Origin: PVC group bacterium
GTDB lineage: Bacteria > Auribacterota > Erginobacteria > Erginobacterales > PUNC01
Length of the DNA stretch: 54,779 bases
Assembly: GCA_003551625.1 (NCBI GenBank)
Contig: PUNC01000211.1
Span: 1-54,779 of the forward strand
Direction: 5' to 3'
Shown here in pieces: positions 17,471 to 24,369 of this stretch. The notes beneath the pieces were generated by a model that was not told the DNA's origin, ran no database searches, and worked only from the letters and a program-made list of their open reading frames with translations. The stretch's first letter is position 1. Each line of letters begins with the position of its first letter. The translations under genes were made by a program, and so were the position numbers.

Positions 17471-18502
17471 ATGATTCCCTTGTATAAAACCTGGCTGATA
17501 CAGATTGAAATCACCAATGCCTGCACTTTTCAGTGCGCTAATTGTACCAGGTATGTCGGTCACCACCGAAAACCTTACTTTATGGATTTGGGGATGTTCG
17601 AGAAAGCTGTCGACTCGCTAAAGGGTTACCACGGAGGGATCGGTATTATGGGCGGGGAACCGACTCTTCATCCGGAATTCCCTCAGATCTGTGAGCTTCT
17701 CAATCGAAAGGTTCCGCCCCAAAAATGCGGAATCTGGACTTCCGGGTATAAGTGGCGAGAGTACAGGAATCTGATCAAGAAAACCTTCAAATACGCCGTC
17801 AGCTTTAATGACCATAGCGATCCCAACCAAAAACATCAACCGGTTTTCGTCGCCATCGACGAGGTGATCCGAGATAAAAAATTGATGTGGGATCTGATCG
17901 ACCACTGCTGGGTTCAGGAAACCTGGTCGCCGGCGATCAATCATAAGGGGGCCTTCTTCTGCGAAGTGGCCGCAGCGATGGATATATTTCTCGACGGCCC
18001 CGGGGGTTACCCCGTGGAGAGGGGCTGGTGGGCCCGGGAACCGGAGGATTTCCGCGATCAGGTCGAGCGTTATTGCCGGCTCTGCGGAGCCGCCCTGCCG
18101 ATGGAATGCTCCTCCAACCGGGAAGCCGCCGACCTGATCTCTCCCGGAAATCTTGAACTGTTCAAAAAACACGGGTCGCCCAAGATCGCCCGGGGTCGAT
18201 ACCAGGTGTTTGATCGGGTGATGGACGACCGGGTCCGGGAACTGCGGAAGGACTGGTCCCCGCAGAATTACCTCGGGGTCCGGACCGGCAGGTTCATTAA
18301 GAAGCTTCTTCCTCTTCAGTATATCCTGCTCTTCCTTGGAGAGTTCAGGCGGAAGAAGGATCTGAAACTCGATGAACTCTGGCTGCTCAACCGGGGAACC
18401 TACAACACCCGCCGGGTCTGGATCAGGATCAAGCGGAAGCTCTTTGAGAAGAAACCTCCTCGGGGGAACTTCTCCCCACCCAACGGCGAAGAGAGAAAGT
18501 GA
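17471..18502 (+). CDS. radical SAM protein with C-terminal cysteines
   Basis: 343 aa. The radical SAM cluster motif CTFQCANC lies at 18-25 and GGEPTLHP at 61-68 is the SAM-binding GGE motif. Further cysteines around 180-215 (FFCEVAAA, YCRLCG, MECS) suggest an auxiliary cluster of the SPASM/twitch kind. No B12 domain is present. Its product is unknown; position next to a GT2 gene suggests a glycan or peptide modification. The 5' half is visibly more AT-rich than its neighbours, a possible sign of transfer. GGAG lies 8 nt before the ATG. Confidence 0.82.
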   Translation: MIPLYKTWLIQIEITNACTFQCANCTRYVGHHRKPYFMDLGMFEKAVDSLKGYHGGIGIMGGEPTLHPEFPQICELLNRKVPPQKCGIWTSGYKWREYRNLIKKTFKYAVSFNDHSDPNQKHQPVFVAIDEVIRDKKLMWDLIDHCWVQETWSPAINHKGAFFCEVAAAMDIFLDGPGGYPVERGWWAREPEDFRDQVERYCRLCGAALPMECSSNREAADLISPGNLELFKKHGSPKIARGRYQVFDRVMDDRVRELRKDWSPQNYLGVRTGRFIKKLLPLQYILLFLGEFRRKKDLKLDELWLLNRGTYNTRRVWIRIKRKLFEKKPPRGNFSPPNGEERK

Positions 18503-19470
18503 ACCCCCTGGTTTCGATAATAATCCCGGTCCACGGCCGGCCCCGACAGGCGCTGGCCTGTATCAGATCGGCGGCCGCTTCCGACTATGACAATTTCGAG
18601 TTAATTGTCGTAGATGATTGTTCGCCCGGCGAGACCGCCGCCCGGATCGCCGCCGCCTTCCCGGAGGCCCGGTTCGTCCGCCTGCCGGAGAACCTGGGGG
18701 CCGCCGGAGCCAGAAACGAGGGGATGCGCCGCGCCCGGGGAAAGTATTTCTTTTTCGTCGACAGCGACGTGGTCGTTCAGAGGAATACCCTGAAAATACT
18801 GATCGAGGCCGCGCGGCGAACTCCGAAAGCGGGGGCGGTCGGCCCCCTGATCCGGTATCTGGAAAATCGCCGTCCGTATTTCGTCCGAACCCGGATCGAT
18901 CTCGACACCGGTCGGACCATCTACGACCGGGAGATTCCTCCCGCCTCCGTGACCGTGGAGACCCACCATATCCCCTGCCTCTGGCTGGTCGCCCGGTCTG
19001 TGGTGGAAGAGGTGGGGATGATGGACCCGGTTTACCGGACCTATTTCGATGAGTCGGATTGGCAGGGGAGGATGGAGCGGGCCGGATTCCGTAACGTGGT
19101 CGATCTCTCCGCCGAAGCCGGTCACGACGTGCCCTACGCCCCCCCCGGCGGGGGTATTATCGCCGAGATGATTTCCGGGGATCCGGACAAGGCCGCCTAC
19201 CATCTCCATCACCTGGCCAGGAACCGGGTCATCTTTATGAAAAAGTTCGCTTCCCGGTCCCAATATCTCCGTTTCCTGGCCTTCTACAACCAGCTCTTCC
19301 TGGCTTATTATATCTTTCGGATCCCCCTCCTTTCTCGGGCGGGTCTGGCCGTCACCTATTTCCGGGGATACCTTCGGGGTCTCCAGGTTGCCGGCCGCAC
19401 GGGAAGGATAACCAGAGGGACGGAAGAGCGGGAACGGCTGCGGCTCGTCCCCGTGCCCGACGGGGAATAA
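18499..19470 (+). CDS. GT2 glycosyltransferase (rhamnosyltransferase-like)
   Basis: 323 aa, GT-A fold: VSIIIPVHGRPRQAL at the start, LIVVDDCSPGET (35-46), NLGAAGARNEG, and the FVDSDVVVQ metal motif with D88 and D90. DESDWQGRMERAG matches the ED-type catalytic region of WcaA/rhamnosyltransferase-like enzymes. There is no strong transmembrane segment except a weak C-terminal one. The GTG start overlaps the stop of the radical SAM gene by 4 nt (GTGA), so the two form a plus-strand operon. It ends only 5 bp from the convergent GT2 gene. Confidence 0.88.
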   Translation: MNPLVSIIIPVHGRPRQALACIRSAAASDYDNFELIVVDDCSPGETAARIAAAFPEARFVRLPENLGAAGARNEGMRRARGKYFFFVDSDVVVQRNTLKILIEAARRTPKAGAVGPLIRYLENRRPYFVRTRIDLDTGRTIYDREIPPASVTVETHHIPCLWLVARSVVEEVGMMDPVYRTYFDESDWQGRMERAGFRNVVDLSAEAGHDVPYAPPGGGIIAEMISGDPDKAAYHLHHLARNRVIFMKKFASRSQYLRFLAFYNQLFLAYYIFRIPLLSRAGLAVTYFRGYLRGLQVAGRTGRITRGTEERERLRLVPVPDGE

Positions 19471-19475
19471 CCGCT

Positions 19476-20306
19476 TTATCTTTGTTGAGAAAACCCGGAG
19501 GCAAGATAGGCTAAACCTACGGCCGATCTCAAATAGATCATTCCTCCGGCGAGGAGGGGATAAGCGAGGAGACGTCTCCATTTCCCCTTTTCCAGAAAGA
19601 CGCCGAGATAGCGGTAGGCGAAACCGAACTGTTTCCTGATCTCCGGGTCTTCCCTTCCCCACTTGGCGATGTAGGGGGCGAAGCTTCGGGTGTAATAGCG
19701 TTTCTTGGCCAGGTAACGGCGGAGGTTAAACTTCCCTTCCTGGTGGTAGAGAACTGATCTTGTGATCCCGACGCCGCCGGCGGCCCGGATCCTCCGGTCG
19801 AAATCCCAGTCCTCGGGGCCGTTGAGGCTCTCGTCGAAGCCTCCGATCTCCCGGGCGGTCGCTCTCCGGACGAACCGGACGGCGTCGATCACGGTGCCGT
19901 CGTAAAAACCGCGTTCGAAATTCCTCACCCGGCCCCAGAAACCCTCGCCGATGATCCTTTCGGGTATGTAGAGTCCGGCTAGGTTTTCCCGCTCGGACCG
20001 CTCCGCGGCCTCGGCGATCACACCGGGGCTGAGCCGCATATCGGCGTCGAGATAGAGGATGTAATCCCCCCGCGACTTTTCGATTCCGAGGTTGCGCTGG
20101 GCCGAGCGCTCCGGCCCGTGGTTGAAGACCAAGGGGGTGAAGCGGGAGGCGATCTTAACGGTGGCGTCGGTCGAACCGTTGTCCACCACTACCACCTCCA
20201 CCCGGCCGGACGGGTAGTCCTGCCCCTTGACCGAGGCCAGGCATTCCCCGATCATCTTCTCCTCGTTCCTGGTGGTCACCACCACCGACACCAGCGGCCG
20301 CTTCAT
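19476..20306 (-). CDS. GT2 glycosyltransferase
   Basis: 276 aa. VSVVVTTRNEEKMIGECL, VVVDNGSTDAT (40-50), GPERSAQRNLGIEKSRG and YLDADM (D87, D89) define a GT2 enzyme; GPEDWDFDRRI is the catalytic-base region. A C-terminal hydrophobic stretch may attach it to the membrane. I start it at the ATG at 20306, behind GGGGAG, because residues encoded upstream come from the REP repeat. The ATG overlaps a TGA (TGATG) that would close the flippase frame if the RAYT element were absent. Confidence 0.88.
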   Translation of the reverse strand: MKRPLVSVVVTTRNEEKMIGECLASVKGQDYPSGRVEVVVVDNGSTDATVKIASRFTPLVFNHGPERSAQRNLGIEKSRGDYILYLDADMRLSPGVIAEAAERSERENLAGLYIPERIIGEGFWGRVRNFERGFYDGTVIDAVRFVRRATAREIGGFDESLNGPEDWDFDRRIRAAGGVGITRSVLYHQEGKFNLRRYLAKKRYYTRSFAPYIAKWGREDPEIRKQFGFAYRYLGVFLEKGKWRRLLAYPLLAGGMIYLRSAVGLAYLASGFSQQR

Positions 20307-20324
20307 CACTCCACTCCCCATTCC

Positions 20325-20395
20325 AATGTCACAAATATTGCATAGCATTTCTAGTGACATTTGTCACAAATAATGCATGGCAATTCTAGTGACAT
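20325..20395. repeat. left REP pair of the RAYT element
   Basis: Two palindromic units: 20325-20361 (AATGTCAC ... TTGCATAGCA ... TAGTGACATT) and 20362-20395 (TGTCAC ... ATGCATGGCA ... TAGTGACAT). The units are about 35 bp and abut. The second contains the transposase stop codon, the first gives the out-of-place N-terminal extension upstream of the GT2 gene. Confidence 0.85.
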
Positions 20396-21276
20396 ACCTG
20401 TTTAGACAAGCGATAGATAGTGCGTTCCGTTATGCCGAGCGCCTCCGCGATCTCATCCCGGCGGTATCCCCGCGCCTGGAGCTGTTCGACGACAAAAAGG
20501 CGGCTGGCCGGGTCGCGGAGAGATTTCATCCCTCCCCTTTCCGTTATCCGTCGCAACGCCGCTTCGAGATTCTCGGACGAAAGTCGAAGGTCGTCCTCTC
20601 CGGCTGCCGGGCTTTGAAGAAGAATAGTGATTGAACCGGCAGCCTGTTCAAGCCAGAGCCTGATCCCGAATCGCCCGGCCGCTTCCCGCAACTTCATCTC
20701 CCCTCCCCGCCGCAAAGCTTTCTTCAAATAGCGCCGATAGCAGGCCTGCCTCGCGGAAAGATCTTTTCCAAGCATTCGTAAGATCGGCTGGGGATCGACA
20801 AAGGATTTCGGCAGCCCCGGACCACAATAAAGCCGCCAGGACGACCATCTGTATCCCGAGTAAGAGTTCGCCAGGCCGACCCGAACGGGATTGAGATGAA
20901 TATATAGCGAGACACTCAACAGATACAACGGATCCAGGCATACCGATTGGCGAAATGGAGAGTTGAAGAGATGCCCGCGACGGCCGTATCTTCCGTTGAA
21001 ATAGCAGGCATATCGATGGAAAAGATTCTGCATCGTCGCGGGGAGGTTATCCTCGGTCTGCTTTAAGAGAAGATGAACATGGTTGGTCATCAGGCAGAAT
21101 GCCAGGAAATCGATACCGTGTTCTTTCCACAGATCCTTGCAAAGGCTGAGGAAATACAGCCGGTCGTCTGTCTCTACGAAAAGGGGATCCCGCCCGGCGG
21201 CATGCTGCGTGATATGAGACACCAGCCCCGCTTTGTTTATTTTGCGGCGACTTCGGAATATCCTTCTGTCACTCAT
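20386..21276 (-). CDS. REP-associated tyrosine transposase (RAYT, Y1_Tnp)
   Basis: 296 aa from the ATG at 21276. HUH motif NHVHLLL has its histidines at H66 and H68, and HRYACYFNGRYGRRGHLF and YIHLNPVRVGLANSY follow, the standard order in IS200-like RAYT proteins. The C-terminus (about 270-290) carries a helix-turn-helix, RRDEIAEALGITERTIYRL. RAYTs nick and join single-stranded REP hairpins. Its REP units are directly adjacent and supply both the start region and the stop codon (CAC TAG). An in-frame ATG at 21309 inside the REP is an alternative start; neither has a good ribosome site. The gene looks intact. Confidence 0.92.
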   Translation of the reverse strand: MSDRRIFRSRRKINKAGLVSHITQHAAGRDPLFVETDDRLYFLSLCKDLWKEHGIDFLAFCLMTNHVHLLLKQTEDNLPATMQNLFHRYACYFNGRYGRRGHLFNSPFRQSVCLDPLYLLSVSLYIHLNPVRVGLANSYSGYRWSSWRLYCGPGLPKSFVDPQPILRMLGKDLSARQACYRRYLKKALRRGGEMKLREAAGRFGIRLWLEQAAGSITILLQSPAAGEDDLRLSSENLEAALRRITERGGMKSLRDPASRLFVVEQLQARGYRRDEIAEALGITERTIYRLSKQVCH

Positions 21277-21345
21277 GTCACTGGAATTGCATAGCATTAT
21301 TAGTGACATTTGTCACTAGAATTGCATAGCATTTTTAGTGACATT
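21275..21345. repeat. right REP pair of the RAYT element
   Basis: Units at 21275-21309 (ATGTCACTGG ... TTGCATAGCA ... TAGTGACAT) and 21311-21345 (TGTCACTAG ... TTGCATAGCA ... TAGTGACATT). Same consensus as the left pair. They encode the last 14 residues and the TAA of the flippase reading frame as it now stands. Confidence 0.85.
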
Positions 21346-22634
21346 GGGAAGGCGGGGGTGGCCAGCAACGTGGTAATGAGCGAGGCGGCGGCGCAGATAT
21401 TGAAGATGATTAACACCGCCGTCAGGCTGGGATGGAAGAGGTAGATGGCGGAGGCCTGAACGGCGGCCGTCACGGCCAGGTACTTGATGAAAGCGGTGGC
21501 GCGGACGGATAGGTTATAGAAGACGACCACCCACAACAGAGAGTATAAAGCCATCGCCAGGGAGAAGGGGCCGATCAGGGAGACGATCGCGGGCTCCGAG
21601 CTGCCAATAATGAGCCGCGATACGGTCGCCGGGGCGGCCCAGCAGACCGCGGAGGCCGAACCGCAGAGCAGCAGCCCGAGCTTGAGACCGCGGTTGAGCA
21701 GATGAATGCTGGATACCTCAAGCTCCTGGAGACCGGCAGCCTTGGGAAGAACCACGACGGCCAGGGGGGTGGCCAGGTAGAGGATGATCCTGCCCACCAG
21801 CTGGGCCGAGGAATAGTATCCGGCCTCCCGGGGGGTGAATAGGGACTTGACCAGGGTGATGTCGATGTTTGTCAGGACCGCGAAGGCTAACAGGGCCAAC
21901 GAGGCGGGGATTACGTAGCGGTAAATATCCCCCACCCTGGGAGTCGGCCCCCCTTCGGCGTCGGGGGGCTGCCGGCGGTAAAACGACCGGCTGAACCAGA
22001 TGCCGGCGGCGATCAAAAGCAGGGCCGAGAAAAGAAAGCTGCCCAGCGCGCCGGCCGCTCCCAGGCCGGCCGCCACCAAGCCTACCCCGACAATGAATTT
22101 CATCACGCCGGTCACAACGGTGACCAGGGCGAGTTGGTTGAAGAGCTGCGCCCCCTGAAAAAAGGCGTTGGGCAGAAAAACGACCAGGTAAACGGCGACG
22201 ATCACGCCCACCAGCCCGAAAAGCGCGGGGCGATCATAGATTTGCTGCCAGGCCGCCAGTGGGCGGGCGAAGGCCACGAAACCGGCCAGAATCCCCAGGG
22301 AGATAAGCCCGAGATCCCGGGCCACCCGCTTGAAGACGAGCAACGCCTCCCGCGGGCGCCTCCGGACGATCTCCACGGCCAGGAACCGGGCCAGAACGGG
22401 CTGGAAGGCGCTCGAGGCCTGGCCGAAATACATAATCAACGCCACCAGCGAAATAAAGACCCCATACTCCTCCACCGTCATCATTCGGATGATGACCATA
22501 TAGAAAACAAGATTGAGCGCCCCGGCAAGATTTGAGCTGATGAAGGTGACGCCGGCGTGGCGCAGGAAATCGTCTTTTAGAATCTTTCTCCGAAAATTTT
22601 TTAGTTCAAAGGATCTGTTTCGGATATTTTCCAT
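21300..22634 (-). CDS. Wzx-like polysaccharide flippase, C-terminus altered by REP insertion
   Basis: 444 aa with about twelve hydrophobic helices, of the MOP/PST flippase type that moves lipid-linked oligosaccharides across the inner membrane. Typical segments: the N-terminal SSNLAGALNLVFYMVIIRMMTVEEYGVF and FLPNAFFQGAQLFNQLALV. The last 14 residues (MSLKMLCNSSDKCH) are translated REP DNA. Without the element the frame would end ...ATPAFPEWGVE, five residues after the shared proline. Since only the extreme tail changes, the protein may still work. It is probably co-transcribed with the radical SAM gene upstream (43-bp gap). Confidence 0.82.
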   Translation of the reverse strand: MENIRNRSFELKNFRRKILKDDFLRHAGVTFISSNLAGALNLVFYMVIIRMMTVEEYGVFISLVALIMYFGQASSAFQPVLARFLAVEIVRRRPREALLVFKRVARDLGLISLGILAGFVAFARPLAAWQQIYDRPALFGLVGVIVAVYLVVFLPNAFFQGAQLFNQLALVTVVTGVMKFIVGVGLVAAGLGAAGALGSFLFSALLLIAAGIWFSRSFYRRQPPDAEGGPTPRVGDIYRYVIPASLALLAFAVLTNIDITLVKSLFTPREAGYYSSAQLVGRIILYLATPLAVVVLPKAAGLQELEVSSIHLLNRGLKLGLLLCGSASAVCWAAPATVSRLIIGSSEPAIVSLIGPFSLAMALYSLLWVVVFYNLSVRATAFIKYLAVTAAVQASAIYLFHPSLTAVLIIFNICAAASLITTLLATPAFPMSLKMLCNSSDKCH

Positions 22635-22677
22635 CTTCAGGCGACCCTTGATTGACCGAATGACCGAGGCCGGATAT

Positions 22678-24135
22678 TTATTGAAAATCCCTGATATGGC
22701 CCCAGACCTTCTTCCCCGCCCGGGAAAAATACCGCAAATCGGCGGGACTTCTCAAACTCAATAGCTTGCGGACAAGAAAGACCGGGTCGAAGGCGACGGC
22801 GTATATCTCCCGGATAAGCCTGAGGACCTCTTGTTCGGGATAGGGAACCCGCATCACCGGCCGTTTCATATCAAAGTCCGTCCAATCGGCGGTCGTCAAC
22901 CACCCTTTGTCCCGGCATTCCCGGTAAAGAGCGGTCCCCGGATACGGCACCACCACGGTGGCCTGCATAGTGTAGGCGTAACCTTTCCGGAGCAGGGTTC
23001 TGGCCAGGCGCAGGGTGTTTCGAGCCTGTTCGTAACTCTCCCAGGGATAGCCGAACATAACGGTGATGTGAGGATAGAGGCCGGCCCTTCGGGCCATCCG
23101 GCAGGAATCGATTATGGTTTCAATCTTGAGATTCTTTCCCAGGCGGTCAAGGGTGGACTGGTTGCCGCTCTCCAGGCCGAAGAGCAAGAGCCGGAAACCG
23201 GCCTTCTTCATCAGCCGGTAGTCCTCCTCAGTGGCCGCCCCGAAGCGGAAGTTGCAGTCGAAAGACACCTTCCGGGGGAAGCCGCGGCCGATCGCTCCCC
23301 GGCAGAAATTTCGCAGCCAATCCCCGCGCGGAAAGGTGCCGGTATCGTCCATTATCTCCCGAACCGGGTATTTCCCGACAAGCTCCCCCACCTCCTCCAG
23401 AACGTTTTCGACCGAACGGACCCGGAACTCCGGATAGAGGCCGGTCCAGCTGCAGAAAGAGCACTGCCCCCACCAGCAGTCCCGGCCGCTCATAATGTAG
23501 GTGCCCGGGGTCCGGCGGTAGTTGCCGTTTTTGTAGGCGTAAAGTTTCCATTTCGTCAGTTCACGGTCGATGAAGGGAGCCGGATCGAGGTCACGCTCAA
23601 TCCGGAAGGGACCGGTGTTTTTGATCTCTCCATTCTCCCGGTACCAGATCCCGGGCGGCAGGGAACGGGGTTCGGCGCTGGAGAGAACCGCTCCAAGCTC
23701 GCGGAGGAGAAAATCGTAATCGCCGCCGGTAAGAACGTAATCGACAGGACAGTGCCCCATCGACTCTTCGGGAAGGGCGGTGACGTGGTCGCCGCAGAGG
23801 ACGATGACCGGAGATCGGCGAGCGGCAATCGGTCCTTTGATCTCCGAAATCAGGCGCCAGTGCTCCTTGATCACCGGGGTCTTGGATTCGAAGACGATCA
23901 GGTCGGGCTTCTCCCTTTCCAGCAACCGGAAGTATCCTTCCCGGCCGATCCCTTCGGCCGGACAGTCATTCCAGATAACCTGGTGGCCGGCGTCCCGGAG
24001 CATAGTGGCCGCGATCGCCGGAACCACCGGGTAGATGAAGGTCGGCTCGCTGAAATACTGAAACTGACGGTTCTGCCCGAGAGTCGGGAATCCCTTGGAA
24101 GTATCAAGGGGCGGGTAGGAAAAGATTACTTTCAT
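22678..24135 (-). CDS. B12-binding-type radical SAM protein with CX4CX2C
   Basis: 485 aa. The N-terminal domain (about 1-150) looks like a cobalamin-binding fold (PVVPAIAATMLRDAGHQV, VIVLCGDHVTALPEES). The cluster site is C220-WWGQ-C225-SF-C228, that is CX4CX2C rather than the usual CX3CX2C; CWWG-type sites are known in some B12 radical SAM families, usually with a longer first spacing. Later blocks LLFGLESGNQSTLDRLGKN and VVPYPGTALYREC are normal for the group. Substrate is unknown. It lies upstream of the flippase, so it may alter a lipid-linked intermediate before export. Confidence 0.85.
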   Translation of the reverse strand: MKVIFSYPPLDTSKGFPTLGQNRQFQYFSEPTFIYPVVPAIAATMLRDAGHQVIWNDCPAEGIGREGYFRLLEREKPDLIVFESKTPVIKEHWRLISEIKGPIAARRSPVIVLCGDHVTALPEESMGHCPVDYVLTGGDYDFLLRELGAVLSSAEPRSLPPGIWYRENGEIKNTGPFRIERDLDPAPFIDRELTKWKLYAYKNGNYRRTPGTYIMSGRDCWWGQCSFCSWTGLYPEFRVRSVENVLEEVGELVGKYPVREIMDDTGTFPRGDWLRNFCRGAIGRGFPRKVSFDCNFRFGAATEEDYRLMKKAGFRLLLFGLESGNQSTLDRLGKNLKIETIIDSCRMARRAGLYPHITVMFGYPWESYEQARNTLRLARTLLRKGYAYTMQATVVVPYPGTALYRECRDKGWLTTADWTDFDMKRPVMRVPYPEQEVLRLIREIYAVAFDPVFLVRKLLSLRSPADLRYFSRAGKKVWGHIRDFQ

Positions 24136-24369
24136 AGATCCGGCCGTTGGTTAAAGGCGTTTCCGCTTTAAGCCAGGGAACCGCGCTTATGAGCGGCGGG
24201 GTGAATTTTATCATATCTTGCTTGCCCCCCAGGGCATTAATCTCGAGTAATTGAACCGAGTCGCCCGGCACACAAAATGACGAGGGGGCTTGGGGTCGAC
24301 GGGGGCCGGTTGCCGCGGGAAATTGGTTCGCCCGGCGGACCCGCCCCCGCTAAAGCGACGGCGGACAGG
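24136..24369. other. 234-bp intergenic region
   Basis: No gene seen. It separates the radical SAM/flippase group from the GT2-GT2 gene upstream. On the minus strand an AT-rich TATGATAAAAT lies about 80 nt before the radical SAM start and could be a -10 box, but no convincing -35 is spaced from it. The rest is GC-rich and without clear hairpins. Confidence 0.3.

Larger units (their letters stand above)
20325..21345. mobile_element. RAYT/REP element inserted at the flippase 3' end
   Basis: A 1021-bp unit begins AATGTCAC and ends GTGACATT, perfect terminal inverted repeats. It contains a tyrosine transposase gene with two palindromic REP units on each side, all sharing GTCAC...ATAGCA or ATGGCA...TAGTGACA. 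Removing exactly this interval joins ...GCC TTC CC to G GAA TGG GGA GTG GAG TGA, which keeps the flippase in frame and creates a TGATG junction with the next gene. A boundary shifted by two bases on each side would lose this, so the limits rest partly on that reconstruction. No target-site duplication is evident. Confidence 0.75.

Noticed and set aside
20325-21345. CRISPR-like array
   Set aside because: The four repeats are palindromes of unequal spacing flanking a transposase, without spacers of constant length or cas genes.
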